From Lycocorax pyrrhopterus obiensis (lineage: Eukaryota > Chordata > Aves > Passeriformes > Paradisaeidae): a stretch of 64,000 nucleotides of DNA. Positions within the stretch are counted from its first letter, which is position 1; every line of letters starts with the position of its first letter. The stretch spans positions 87,170,237 to 87,234,236 of the forward strand of contig JACSVZ010000001.1 in the NCBI GenBank assembly GCA_014706295.1. The letters run 5' to 3'. Shown here in pieces: positions 37,190 to 50,332 of the stretch. The translations under genes and the position numbers were made by a program. The notes below the pieces were generated by a model that did not search any database, had not been told where the DNA came from, and worked only from the letters and a program-made list of their open reading frames with translations.

Positions 37190-40100
37190 AGCTGTTATAG
37201 CTGGAGACAGGGGAAGTACAGGCAGGAGAAGCACAGTAACAGGAGGAGGAGGGGGGAAGGAAAATGGGTAGGAATTAACCAAGAAAGTAGGATGGGAACA
37301 GCATCAGGATGCAGATCACTGGAACAACTAGGATGGAAAAATAATTCTCTACAGTGAAAAGCCTTCCTTTTGAGTTTGGGGGATGTAACAGGTTTAATGA
37401 AGATCCATGTGTCCCCCAGCATCACCCACCCAGGGAAGTTAGTTTTTTGTAACTTTTTTCAGTCTGAGCTTTCATAGAGAGCTTTGACACGTGAAAGTCT
37501 GTCAGGCTCAGATACGAGGTAGTGCAACTCAGAACCTTAGCCAGGAAATGCAATAAAAGAGTAATGACAAGAAAACAAGATGAAAGAGAGACTCCTAAAT
37601 TGGAGCTTTGTCACTAAGAATATTTGTCATTTGGGTTCACTGGAGTTTCAGTGGGTTTGATCTAATCAGTTGTATTCCAGAAGATGTCAACATCCTGTCA
37701 CTGCCTGTGTTTGCAAGGACTTCTCTGACTCTGACAAGTTTCCCATCCTTCTCCCTGGTTGCTTTTCTAAATCAGAAGCTTAGACTGTGTGGAGTTGGGA
37801 TTTTTATGTGTGCGTGTTTAGTTTTCTTTTGCATTTGGGATTGGGGATTTTTCTTGTTACATGCTTTTCATTTACTATTTCTTTGACTTCATAGAGGCTA
37901 TGCTAAACCAGAAATGTTCCTTTTCTCTGCATGCCTGGAAATGAAATGGAGTAGAAACTGATTTTTTATCCTATTGCCAGAACAATAATGAACGGCTGAG
38001 CTTCACAGTATAATGGACTGGCCCAAAGCATCTATTAGCAGGGCTGAGAGGTCGGTACACAAGACCTTTTCAGTGATTGTCCTCATCGGGCTGATTCCAG
38101 CCCCCCAGCTCCTCTTTCACATCATTTGAAGGCTATAGAAAATTTCATTTCTCTTTGGAACAGCCAGGTTGTATCCTTAATGCCCAAGAAATACACAGCC
38201 ACTAAAGTGCATCTGCTTTGACAGTGAAGGGCAGCAGCTGGATACCTGTTACAAGAAGAGGTTTTGTGTATGAAAGCAGTAACTGAAGGAAGATCTACGG
38301 ACTGGCCACAAATGCTGCAGATGCCACCAGAGCCTTATAAAGTTGGCAGGGCTTCAGCCTTTAGGCAGTTCCTAAAAACTAAGAAATTAAGTGAAAGAAA
38401 TCTGAGACATGCCTGCTTCAGTGAAGCCCAAAGGGGATCAGGGAGGGAGGAAGCAGGTGAGGAGCTCCAGATCAACTACTCCCATCTGTGACTACATTGA
38501 GGGAGTCACCCATCCGTTAGTGCCTGTTCTGTGACATTTGCTTTAAAGCTTCTTGCTCGGAAGCCTCTTTGCTCCTGACCCTCAGGGAAATGAGTGGGTG
38601 TAGTCTCAGCTAAAGCTCCAGTGCTTTGAAGGTACTGAGCTTGACACCAGTGACCAGCAGCAGTTCAAAGGGTGAGATCCACAGGACTGAATCTTAGTGG
38701 TTTGGAAAAGCTGAAATCAGTATGCTAAAGCTGCCTCAGTTCAGGGAAAAGAATTCCTTCCCAACGTGTAGCCTTTGGTGAGCTTGATCTCCAGAGGTTC
38801 TGGGGCTACCCACTAAGAGTCTTGGCTTTACAGCACTGTATACGTAGCCAGGATTTCACTCTGCAACAGCCTAAATGACAGATGTTAGCTAAGCCAAAAA
38901 GCATCACCAAATCATCATGCCTTCTCTGCAGGAACGTGGAGGGCAGTGAGGCATTTCTGTCTTGCAAATATACAAAAAGTGGCCACACATTTATATTTCC
39001 TTTCTTGTTTTCATTCATACTGTAGAGAGAAGTCTACAATTAGTGGCAAAGAGAGGTATCTCAGCAAACAGCCCTAGGATCAGATAAAAAGTCCTTTGCA
39101 TTCTCTGGCTTGGCTTATGGCATTGTTACAAAGTTTTATTGTCCAGCGTGTCACACTAGAAGAGCTTTAGGCATCACACACAAACTGCAAACACTAAAAG
39201 GCCAAGTGTAAATTCAGCCCACTGCACTGTGTGGCCTCCTTAGGTATTAATCTATTGAGTGTCACCCAGGCCAAAAAGACGAGTACCTCACACAAGCTAC
39301 AATTAGATCCTCTGGTTCTGAGCTGCAGGGTGCTTAGCATGGAGCCATGGAAACACAGCCCCACTGAACAAAAACCTCCTGGCTGCAGGAATTTGGTAGT
39401 TCTTTAGTCACCACTAAATGTATGTGGCCAGCAAGGCTCAGAGGGGAAGTGGGTAGCTGACACGGAAGAAGAGGTGAATTTGTGTCCTTAAACAGAGACA
39501 TCAGATCCAAAGAAGCCCCAGGGGTTTATCCAGGTCAGTGGTTGTGGGTAACTAATTTTGGTGGTGTGACTGCTCCTGTCTGTTGACCACAGTGGGAGTC
39601 AGAGCTGTACAGTTACCAGTAACAGATGTTGTCCTTTGAGGAGGTGGTAGGTGCCCTTGCATTTGAGAAACTAAGATACAGTTCATATTGTAAGATAAAT
39701 GTAAAAAATAGTCAGACCAGCCCTACCCCAAAAGATGATTTTTCTCTCCACTGCTTGTAAAGGGAGTTAAGGCAGCCGGCTCTGATGTTAGCATCTACTT
39801 TACAACCATCTAAAGCTTGGTGATATGAATCCCGTGGCATTTTACAGAAGCCAATAAAAAGGTGCAGTCTGCCGTGCTGATGCTTTATAGGGACCCTGCT
39901 GAAAACAGGGACCATCTCCCTTTTCTCATCTCTATTCCTTAGAGACTGGCTCCGCACTCTGGAGCGGGAGATTCCTTCCTAGGACTCCTGCAAAACATGG
40001 GCTCTGGGCCCAAAGGGGTAATACCAGCCTTTGTTCTAAGCCTGTGCATATATCATAGTACAACTGAAGCAATCCACAATCCAAGCGTCATACGTCTGCC

Positions 40101-43100
40101 AGCTCACCCAACTTTTCATCCCATTTCTCCCTATGCCTGTGTGTAAGGAATCAAGTAAAGCACAAACACTTAAAAATGGAGTTTGAATCCGTTAACACAA
40201 CTACAGAGCTCCCAAACTGGTACTGGCACTTTTCTGTCCAAACAATGAGACTGGTAAAAGGAAGGGGAGAAGGCAGATGTATGGAAGAGACTATACGCAA
40301 CCCCAAACAAGTGGGATCGCTGCGGACTTGGAAGATTTCCCTGTGCTTTCCCAGCACATCACTGTGTCACAAGCATACAAGGAAACAGTATCGCCTCCAT
40401 TTCACTTTGGCTTGCAGAACCCTGAAACTGTTCTCATTCCCCGTGACTACACCATCATGCCCACTAAGACCCATTAAAGTGTCAGTTCTTGGCTAGGGAC
40501 TAGCCCATCCCATCATTGCAACTTCAGGGTTATTGCTTCAGGGGGTTTAAAATAGCAGTGCAATGCTCAGGTTTTCTTCTAAAAAATTGTTAAGAGCTCA
40601 AGGAACACTCTGGGAAATCAGCTCTTCCTCCACAGTCATTTTCTAGTGGCAGTGTCAATATGGGGGATAAATATTCTAAGTCTACAAATGATATAGCTGA
40701 TTAAGTCTTTTGAATAGTAAAAAGTCCTGTCTTTTGTTTTGGACCATTATCTAACTGAGAAATGAGAGAGGATGAAAGGGGGGAAAAAGTCTTCCCTGCT
40801 TCACCCCAGGCAGATTTATTTCAATTGCTGTTCAGCCCAGTCCAATTTACCACTTGGATTTGCCTGTTGATTGTGGCTTTAAATAAAAAGTGAAGCCCCG
40901 ATGTTCCTGGCTCCACTGCTCATGCACTATCACAGATAAAGGGAAGCAGTTTGGGAAATTTTACATGACCAACGTAGGTTTATTTAAGCATCTTGCACTC
41001 TGAAGGATCTCAAAGTGAGAAAAAAAAGCTCCAGTGTATAACACTGTGCAATTCATGCCAGGGCAGGGCATGATACCATCTCCCTGCAATGTTGCAAGCA
41101 GTTGGCAGAGGCCAGGGGGGTAAATTCTAGTTTGACCGTTTTTAACAGATTGTTTCAGCGTCTATTCTATACAATAGCTGGGAATAGAAAATTGTTTTAA
41201 GAGCTCTCTTTTTTACAGAAGATTGTAATCAATAATAAAATCCACCAGAGTGAGGCTGTGAAATCCAAAAATAAATCACAACAATAGTGCTGGGAGAGGG
41301 GAGCAGGAATTTCTCTCTGTCCCCATTTTTCTCCATCTCTGAGTAAGTCATTTTCCTCTGCCCATCTGCAAATAGCCTGTTCTAAGACTCAGGGAAAGTT
41401 ATCTGTGCTTGCCAGTCAAAGATGGTAAAGGATTGCAAAGTGTCATTAAAACTGTCCCCCTCTTGTCCACCTCCCATGCAAAATAGAGATTATGAACAGC
41501 TCAAAAGCTGACTGACATTCAGCAGAGTTTTGTTAGGATACTCAGCAGAAAATGCAGGGCCCTGATCAAAATGGATGATGGATTCCCACAGGGAACTTCT
41601 TCCACTAGGGTTGAAGCCACTTGCTTAGTGTGAGTGACATGCAGGTAAATGAAATAATACCCTCCCAGCCTGCTGTCATTGGGAAGGAATACGGATGGAG
41701 ACTGAACTGTCAGGCTGGAGCTGTCTTGAAGGTCAGAGCATTTTATTTAGCAAGAATCAGTGTCATTTTTGGAGATGAAATCCGTTCAGACTTTAATGGG
41801 ATAAATCACAAGGGATATTCCAGAATAAATCAGAAAGGTGCTTTTCCCCCACCCCCATATTATTAAATAATTTGAATGAAGAACCAATTTACTGCTCTTT
41901 AAAGAAGAGAATAACTCAGTAATTTTTATGTGTCTGAAAAGGGGGTAATTTTCCTAACATAAAGGTTGAGAGGAATTTTCTTGTTATGAGGAACAGAGTC
42001 AACTGTGATCAACACTCAAGTTTCTAGCCAGCTTCTCTTGGAACAATTCCATTAAGTGCAAAATTGTGAACTGTGGCCTAAATTTTTATTATGAATTCTT
42101 TGGACTTGATGAGTTTGGACAGCTTGAAGGTGTTCTGGAAAAAAGCAGATACTTTCATACTTCTTCTAATTACTACTTAGCCTTTCTTAGAATGAAAAAA
42201 ACTTGTGTTCAGGACAGGTGTTAAAAGTCTAATCTGCTGGTTTCAGGCTTAGAGGAGATGCAGCTCAATGCACACTAGTAGTAAATAATTTTGATAGAAG
42301 ATGTTAATAACTTTAGGATCTATATTAAAATATAGGTAAAGTTCTTGCAAGACAATTATTTAAATTTTGTCTGAACCCATCTGGTTGGTTTTTTTCTGGC
42401 CAGTCCTATTGGATGCTTTCCATGAAGTGGATTCTAGTTTATTAATTTCTTCAGTCTTGGGCTCATTTAATGTTGCAGTCATGGAGCTAAAAATACTATC
42501 ATTCTGTCTGCTCATCCCATTTTCTCAGCCACCTTTTCATGTGTCCAAGGAAACAGTGAGCAGAGCATGTTTAACGGGGGACTGTTGTTCAGGTTCCTCA
42601 GCCTAGTACCACTTCGTGCTTTACTTGGGGCAAATGTGCCACTCAAGGAATTATTTTGTTTCTCTCATCATTGAGGTCCAGCTGAATTCAGTGGCAGGAT
42701 TCCCTTAATCTCCCTGAGGGCAGGGCAGGACTTCAGAGTCTTTGCTGGAGTCAGCAAGAGCACCAGATGAGCCTTGATGCAGTGATCTTGCAGAGTGTAT
42801 CTTCAAGTGCTTTATACAAGGAGTCTCCTTTTGGAGTTTGTGTTAGTCCTTTGTTGGGAGGGCAGATTTTTTTTCATTACTATTTATTTCCCTACTGTCC
42901 TGTGTTTTCCCTTCACTTCCTGGCACTGCATGAACACCAGTTTCAGGACTATGTGTATAACAAGTAAATTAAGCAAACATGGGCACTGGGACTCAACCTG
43001 TAGTAGTCCTGGCACGGTTTTGACTCAGACCAGAGAGCCCTTTCCTTCGGTCGCTTCCCTCCATGCCAGAGAGCACCCTGGGCACAGCGATTGCTAATGG

Positions 43101-43281
43101 ATACAGCTTGGGATCCTGTGCTGTAACACACCATGTACTAACCTTGTCCAGTACAGCACTCCTTCACTTTCCCAGTCTTTCTGCCCTGTGCATTTTTATT
43201 CTCTAAACTGCTTGCGTTGCCTGTTGACTTAAGGAAACACATAATCCAAAAAATTAATAATGTCACACCTTTGTTTTTCAG

Positions 43282-43514
43282 CCACAGCCCAGCTCATAAG
43301 TATTACTTGACCACAGATCCGATCACCGGCTCCATCTACCTCTCTGACACCAACAGCCGACGTATCTATAAAATCAAGTCAACCACATCAGTGAAAGACA
43401 TTGTGAAGAACTCAGAGGTCTTGGCTGGAACTGGGGATCAGTGCCTCCCGTTCGATGATACCCGCTGTGGAGATGGAGGCAAAGGCACTGATGCCACCCT
43501 TACAAATCCCAGGG
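43282..43514 (+). CDS. TENM4: Teneurin-4 exon (window exon 8): NHL blade 2 and start of blade 3
   Basis: 233 nt, residues 428-506. The first base C completes the Ser codon left by either the microexon or exon 6; the last base opens a Gly codon. It encodes [40 protein letters not shown], then [20 protein letters not shown] and [30 protein letters not shown] is NHL repeat 2; NPRG starts repeat 3. [10 protein letters not shown] and RCGDGGK are shared by all teneurins. Acceptor ttgtttttcag, donor gtgaga. The blade 2 residues look less like the mammalian teneurin-4 I remember than do the other exons. Confidence 0.93.
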
Positions 43515-44614
43515 GTGAGACTGCTTCTTCTCCACTGGCTTTTTTAAAGGGGGCTTTTTGAAAGCAGCTCGTTTAGTCACACTGGAGATTGCTCTGCTCT
43601 CCAGTTCTGAAACACGTCCTACGGGCTTGCTTCTGGAAATAAGAGAGTATGTCTCACCCTCAGCTAGTCATGTCATGGTTCTTCAAATTGACATGGCTGG
43701 GAGGAATGCTGAACCAGAGGGGTCCAGTGATGGGCACATGTCCAGAGGGCAATGGGATAAATCCACCCATTACTTTTAATACCCATTTAGCCATTACTCC
43801 TTCTTACCAACAGTGCTTGGTCCCTCCCAACCTGAGCAGGATTCGCTAACGTTCAGTTCACTGAGGCTTTCTTGGCATTAAAAAAAAAGCCCTATAAGCA
43901 TTGCTGTATGTATATATAAAAGGGCAGCAAAACTAGCATACAGCTCAAAGATACACAAATGGTGGTTTAGGCATTGACATTATATATCACAGCATCCAGC
44001 TTAAATCCTGTAGGGGGATAGATACTAACTTTGATATGGGGATGCTAATTCAGCTTAATTTCACCTGGTTCCAACATACTGAGATGTAATAAAAGCATAG
44101 TTGAATCAGAATAAAAGCACCACACAGCCTTCATGGCTGTGAAATAAATTGTTCAAAACAGGTTTAGCCAAACATATGCAGTCCTGTGTGTAGCCAAGAC
44201 TTCAGTCTGGCAGTCTCAAGGTAACAAGCTCTGCAGATGGAGGATGTCGCTCCTCCCAGCTGTCCACAGCTCCTCAGAAAAAAAAAGCACATGGGGCGAT
44301 AGGGATGAGGTGGAAGGCATTGTTTGTACACACATTTTCGACCGTGTTTGTGAAGAGGGCTGAGAAGGACACCCACACAGGAATGTTTTTTGAGATGTGG
44401 CATTTTTGCTTGTTACATGTCTTCTTTTGCCCAGCCGTTCAGAGTATGAGGAGTTATTTATAGGTTCTTGGCTTTGACATCAATGTGCTGCAGGTTTTCT
44501 TTTTCATTGCATCAGGGAGTGGTAGCTCCCTCCTTCCTCACCACAACAGTGGCCAAGCCTTTCCCAGCTTCTTTGTAAAGCAACCCCTCAGCAAAACCTG
44601 GGGATCGTTTAACA

Positions 44615-44696
44615 AGTGCCCCTGCCCATGGCAGGGGGTTTGGATTAGATGACTTTCAAAGGCCTCTTCCAACCCAAACCATTCTATGATTTTATG
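44615..44696 (+). mobile_element. CR1 LINE 3' terminal fragment, sense
   Basis: Starts within agtgcccctgcccatggcag, passes ggatgactttcaaaggcctc-like text and cttccaacccaaaccattct, and ends attctatgattttatg. Another CR1 tail starts about 30 bp later. Confidence 0.88.
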
Positions 44697-44724
44697 TGAA
44701 GTTATTTCACTAAAAGCAGGTAAG

Positions 44725-44896
44725 ATTCCCAAAGAAGTTGTGGCTGTCCCATCCCTGGAAGTGTTCATGGACAGGTTGGATGGGGCTTTGATCAACCTGG
44801 TCTAGTGGAAGGTGTCCCAGCCCATGGCAAGGGTTTGGAACTAAATGCTCTTTAAGGTCTCCTCCAACCCAAACCCTTCAATGATTCTATGATTCT
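44725..44896 (+). mobile_element. CR1 LINE 3' end, sense
   Basis: Reads attcccaaagaagttgtggc, tggacaggttggatggggct, ggtctagtggaaggtgtccc and cctccaacccaaacccttca, ending atgattctatgattct. Same orientation and family wording as the fragment at 44615-44696. Confidence 0.93.
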
Positions 44897-46751
44897 CAGG
44901 AAGTTATTTTTCATGACATAGAGATGACGTTGTTACTGAATCCAAGAAACCCAGACTGATTTAATGATCTTTTGTGTCAGGTCTAGCTGTGATATTTTTT
45001 TGTTACATGTCAACTAGTTGTTTCCTGGCAAGGATGCAGAAAAATATACTATGGAAGACCTATTTTTTTTTTGCCAAAAAGCATCAAAACCCAGACTTCT
45101 ACCCTTGTAATACTTAAAGAGTCCAGCATGGTTTCCAAGCACTCCAGAATGCCATGAGTTGACCATTATATTGGACTAAAGTATTGCCAGAAGCACAGGT
45201 ATAGAAAAGGAACAGCTACTAGTCGTCAGTTTGTAGTGTAGAATTTGTCTCACTGAAATGAGAAGGCCGACTGAAAAGAAAATTAAGTGACTTGGGCAGA
45301 GAGATTCAGGCAGTCCAGCAGGTGAATCACGAGATCAGGCAATCTAGAAATCTGTAATCCAATTTTCTACACCTCTTTGAAGTTCAATCAGTGCAAAAAA
45401 AATACCCCACCACTTTTGTTGGTCCTCTGTTCTCCCTTGTACAAGATAAGAGGGGTATTATTCATTTCCATCGATGGGTGAATGTTACAAGGTTTAGATG
45501 ACTTATGTTTCTGCTTTGCTATAGCAAACAGCTCTGGAGTTCAAAGTTTTCAGCACTGAAATCCTTCTTGTTGGCAACTGAGGCTCTCAGGAGGCCATTC
45601 TTCCACCTCAATCATATAACAGCAAAATCCATGCATTCATTCCTCAGAGCTCAAAAATTTCACAAAACAGAAGTAAATTGAGGGTGAAAGAGGAAAAGAC
45701 ATGAAGCAAAATGACAACAAGAAAATAATAATCCAGAAAGCCCACACAGCCAATAGAAAGTTCCTAAACAGTGTTCTCTGATCTGATTCTAACCTGACTT
45801 TGCAAATTCTGCTGAGGCAACAGCTGTGGCAGGTGTGACTCACTCCCCATTCCCCTCGATAAATGAACAGTGAAAACTCATGCTGATAATGTAATGTCAC
45901 CATTGTTTATACCTTCGCAGTGGTTCATCCTAGCAGAAAAATCCAGCAAATGCTCTTCCCTCAAGTACTTCATAATAGTTCAAAATAAAACTGATTTATT
46001 GTATAAGTAACCAGTAGATCTCAAGTGACCCTCTGCTTCCACATCTTGGCAGGCGAATAAACACTCGTAAGTGAATAGTCAGAGGAAATTATAAAATTAT
46101 TCTGTAGCTGTAGAGGTAATCAGCTGGCCAGGAAAGGACTTGGAAAGTCAGCTTTTCAAGAATCATTGCTCTTCACAGGACTCTGCTTTTTAAGGCTAAA
46201 GCTATTTTTTTTTCTCTGAACATAATTGCTTCATGCCAAGTAGGATTTCTGTATTTTCAGGACACCTTTGCACTTTTTCAAAAATCATAAGGAATAGAAG
46301 TCTTTTCTTTCATGATGTTTTAATTAGCTGATATTTGCAGCTTGCTGGAAAATACTGAGGGATACCTTCCTGCCAGATGAAAACCAGCAATTCATTAAGA
46401 CTGGAGAAATAGTCATGAGCTGTCAACATACGCCTTTGCATATACCTTTAGCCTCTTGCACCAGTCAAACATCTGGTCTCAGCAGATTTTTTTGGGTCTC
46501 TTCTCAGTGGAAAGAAACTAGTACCCTGAAGGTGGTTCATTCCATGACAATGCACATATTCAAGGTGGGATGAACCACGTTCTGGGAGTGCTGGTCTTCT
46601 CCTGGATCTGACAGCCTGAAGAATGAGGTCCCCACTGCTGCAAACACTGTTCAGAATGGTTCTCCACCTTCTGAGCAGCAGACTTTTCCCATTGTTTTGA
46701 TCACTTCCTCCAGTTCTCACCTCAGCTTCCGTGAGTTCAGAGGGGATAATC

Positions 46752-47030
46752 TCATAGAATTGTAGAATGCTTTGGGTTGGAAGGGACCTCCAGAGACCAT
46801 CCAGTTCTAACCCCCCTGCCATGGACAGGGACACCTTCCACTAGACCAGGTTGCTCAGAGCCCCATCCAACCTGGCCTTGAACACTTCCAGGGATGGGAC
46901 ATCCACAGCCTCTCTGGGCAACCTGTGACAGTGCCTCACCACCCTCATAGGAAAGAATTTCTTCCTAATATGCAATGTAAATTTTAGTTTTAGTTCACAA
47001 CCATTATCCCTTGTCCTGTCAATACATTTC
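46752..47030 (-). mobile_element. CR1 LINE 3' end, antisense
   Basis: Starts tcatagaattgtagaatgct and runs through tttgggttggaagggacctc, catggacagggacaccttcc, ccatccaacctggccttgaa and catcccttgtcctgtc-like text (cattatcccttgtcctgtca). One of the best preserved CR1 tails in the window, at about 280 bp. Confidence 0.94.
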
Positions 47031-48224
47031 TCTGAAGTACCTTCTGGACAGAGGTTCTGGTCTCACTCCACTGAAGGCAGAAGAACTCCTTTTAGATGAT
47101 CAGCTTAGAAAGACATTAAGAGGGGTAAACCCCCCCAGGAATTTCACACTTTACCTGTCTTTGGCTTGTCTAATGAAGCTAGGCTACACAAACACAGGAC
47201 AGATAGAGCCACAGATGAAGTAGGGGTGACAGTGGTTTAGTCAGGGTATTTATCATAGCTATTAGGAACCAGTCTGATCCGTCCAATTCATTTGCCACAG
47301 AGCACAGTAAAGCTTTCAGATGCTAATGAATTTCAATATATCCTTGCAAATTAAAGTGTTAACACTTCCTAATTATCATCTGCTAATAATGATCCTCTTC
47401 TACAAGCAATCTAAAGAAAAATTAAAACTCTAGCTTGTCAGAGCATTTCTTTTCATCTGAGTACTCACCATTGGTTCTTCTCAGGAAAATGTTGTGGCAG
47501 AGAAATTACCAAAGAGCCTGCAATTAAGAGAGATTGCAGTGACAAGTCTGACACAATAGGAAGAAGGTTTCAGAAGGCATGTGGGGAGGGAGGGGGCATC
47601 TCATTCCTTTAGCACCGTAACACCAATGCAAAATGAAGTAATTAATTTGGGGACAGATTGCTTCTTTCACTGTGACCTGCTGAATGTGTAAACAAAATCT
47701 TTGCTAAGTGTTGAAGAGTTCGACAGAATTAATTGAGGAAACTCAACCCTCCACAATCTGTTAACATTTTTATGGTCAGATAATAATAGGACCATTTTAG
47801 GGAAGACCAGAGGCTGACTGAACAAAGTACATTGTCCCTTACTCTGGCCAGAAAAGACACTTAGGGACAGGGACAATGTGGTCTTCATGTGCTAACAGTC
47901 CAGATGCTAGTCATCAGCATTTAGGGGATTTTCAGAAGAGGTTGCACCAGACCTGTGCTTATACACCATCATCAATTGGCTTAGAAACCTTCCTGAACAC
48001 CTAGTTTTGTTCTTCCAGACACCATGTGCTAATAATTTCCACAATTTCTTTATCCAGGTCATGAAAAAGAGTGGTCCTTTTGAGGCAAAACCACTGTTTT
48101 CTGTTCCTTTCTCGTGTATTTCCTAGTTCTTTGCTGTCTTGTAGTTCCCTTCTTGACCACTGCATAACACAAAACTGATCTTAGCGTAAAACTTTTCACA
48201 GGAATTCCAGAATCTTTTTCTTGT

Positions 48225-48380
48225 GTGCTCTTTTTCAGATTGTCAATGTATATGGGTAGTTAGGCTTTCTCCTTCCCCTGTGAATTCCTCTGTACTTATT
48301 GACATTGATTTTCATCTGCCATTGTATCACTCAGTCACTCAGCATCCAGTCAGACAAGAAAGGTCTACATTTGGATTTCT
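48225..48380. repeat. Possible ancient LINE (CR1/L3-like) trace
   Basis: The phrase acattgattttcatctgcca followed by ttgtatcactcagtcactca resembles text I associate with old CR1/L3-type repeats of sauropsids. The surrounding bases do not allow a firm call by eye. Confidence 0.35.
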
Positions 48381-50145
48381 TTAAGCACCTTTTCTTCAGT
48401 TAAAGGGTTTCTTCCCCCTTTTTTTTTCCTAACAGGAGCTACATGCACAACACAACCACTTTTAGTGGTTTGTCTTGCAGAACAAACTCACCGTGTCCCA
48501 GTAGCTATTTGCAGCACAACGTTATGCTGTCACCTCTTCATGCTGCAAGGTCCTGACATTTCAAGCAAATGTCATCACGTCACAACTTTCTATCAGCACA
48601 GCTCACTGGTGTGATGCACATGGTGCTACAAGCCCTTGTTTTGTAAGAGATCTGTGCTTATGCAAGGGGAGCCAGCATGATTTCATAACGTATGTATTTC
48701 ATATCTCAGAACTTAAGGTTTGGATCTGCAACACTACCTGGGTAGTGGCAGCAGCTGTTTCCTCTCTAACTATGAGGCTGAACTTCAAGCTATATGCTGA
48801 AAGGCTTTAATTCCCTTATGTTCCTATGGAAACATGAGGGGAGCCTTCCGCCAAAGCAAGCCAAGGCCTTGGGCTTAACACGCATAACATGTGAATTACC
48901 CATTTCTGTGCCTGTTTGGAGGAGCCAGCTCCCAGCACTGGAACTGTGCCTGTATCAGAAAGGAAACAAAAAGATGCAATCTAACCTCTACAATCTGCTG
49001 CAAAAAATCCATGAGATGCTTCTTACCCTTTTCACAGAAGTCATCCATCCAAAGACACTTGTCTGTGGGACAGCAGGGCTCTTCTCCATAATTTAGCTGA
49101 TTCCAAGACAATCAGCTAAAGTCAGGAAGGGATTGGAGCAGTTGCCATGGAAGGAATGTGTGCAAGTGGGAATTTGGAGCTTTGACAGACTGCAAACTGC
49201 TGCCCTACACATCATCTCGGAAATGTGAGGCAATTGAGATTGCTTAGGCTCCATGAACGAGGGATAAGCAAAGTGCTTAGTGATAAGAACACATACACAT
49301 ACCATTGCACTGGAGCAGGGTGATAAGTGGTAACTTTGCTATCCCACTTCAACTTACTCGGGTGTGCAAGCTCTTTGTCTAAGCTGGAATGCAAAATAAA
49401 GTTGTGCCGTATCAGGTGATCAGAGCTGGCTCAAGGGCCGAAGTGCGTCCAGGTTATTATTACTGTAACTGGGTAATCAGACCAGCCATCAAACCCCAGC
49501 ACTGCACACAGCGAGCCACTGCCAGCATATGCTGCTGATAAGTCCAATCCAATACATATGGAACTAGCTAAGGGAAAAAATTCTGCCTCATTTAAAATCA
49601 CATTATCCAGCCTGCCACCCTTCACTGGCTTTTGGCTTGTCACACAGACTAATGGACAGGCACCCGGAAAAATACTTGTTGTGAACCAAGGAATGGGTAG
49701 GAGACTGTTGTGTTTGACAAAAGCCAATTAAGATCAACTAAACCTTCTATCATGCGTCTTCCAAAAAAAGCACGTCTACCATATTGCTTAAAGAGCTCAG
49801 TTGTGTTCCTGGTTTTCAAGCAAATGCCACTGAACATAAAAGAACTTGACACTTCATAGGCAAAATAATTAAGAGGAGCAGAGACCTTCAACAGCAGATG
49901 CCAGTGACAGGTGACATGTGCCAGTATCCTGGATGACTCATTGAAGAGGGCATAGTGCTGACAAATCTCATGGCAGGTGAAGATAGCTTCCTGAAAGCCA
50001 TGGATGCCAGCGAGATATTGATGCTTGTCCCATCAGATCCTTCTGCAAGCATTTGACGAAATGCTGAAATCCAAATGATGTGTTTATATTGTATAATAAG
50101 AATAAATGGGCACCACTACTGCAGCTTCTCTCATAGCATTCATCA

Positions 50146-50332
50146 AATCATAGAATGGTTTGGATTGGCAGGGACCATAAAGACCGTCTAGTTCCTACCC
50201 ACCTTGGGAGGGACACCTCCCACTAGACCATGTTGCTCAAAGCCCATCCAGCCTGTCCTTGAACACTTCCAGGGATGGGGCGGCCACAATTTCTTTGGGA
50301 AACCTTTGCCAGTGCCTCACCACCCTCAGGAA
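50146..50332 (-). mobile_element. CR1 LINE 3' end, antisense
   Basis: Starts aatcatagaatggtttggat and runs through gggaccataaagaccgtcta, cctcccactagaccatgttg, ccttgaacacttccagggat and ccagtgcctcaccaccctca. A slightly diverged CR1 tail, 5' truncated. Confidence 0.93.

Larger units (their letters stand above)
36999..43281 (+). other. TENM4: TENM4 intron between the microexon and window exon 8 (6.3 kb)
   Basis: GT-AG intron (gtaagc to tttttcag). No CR1 tail was recognised, in contrast to the other long introns. The first 200 bases carry two TGCATG motifs. The rest is unremarkable, with a moderately AT-rich stretch at 41120-41290 holding several TAAT-like and ACAAT-like words. No gene is seen. 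Confidence 0.82.

Noticed and set aside
41338..41450. Possible MIR-like text (aagtcattttcctctgccca, ttgcaaagtg)
   Set aside because: The order is suggestive, but the intervening part does not match; left unannotated.
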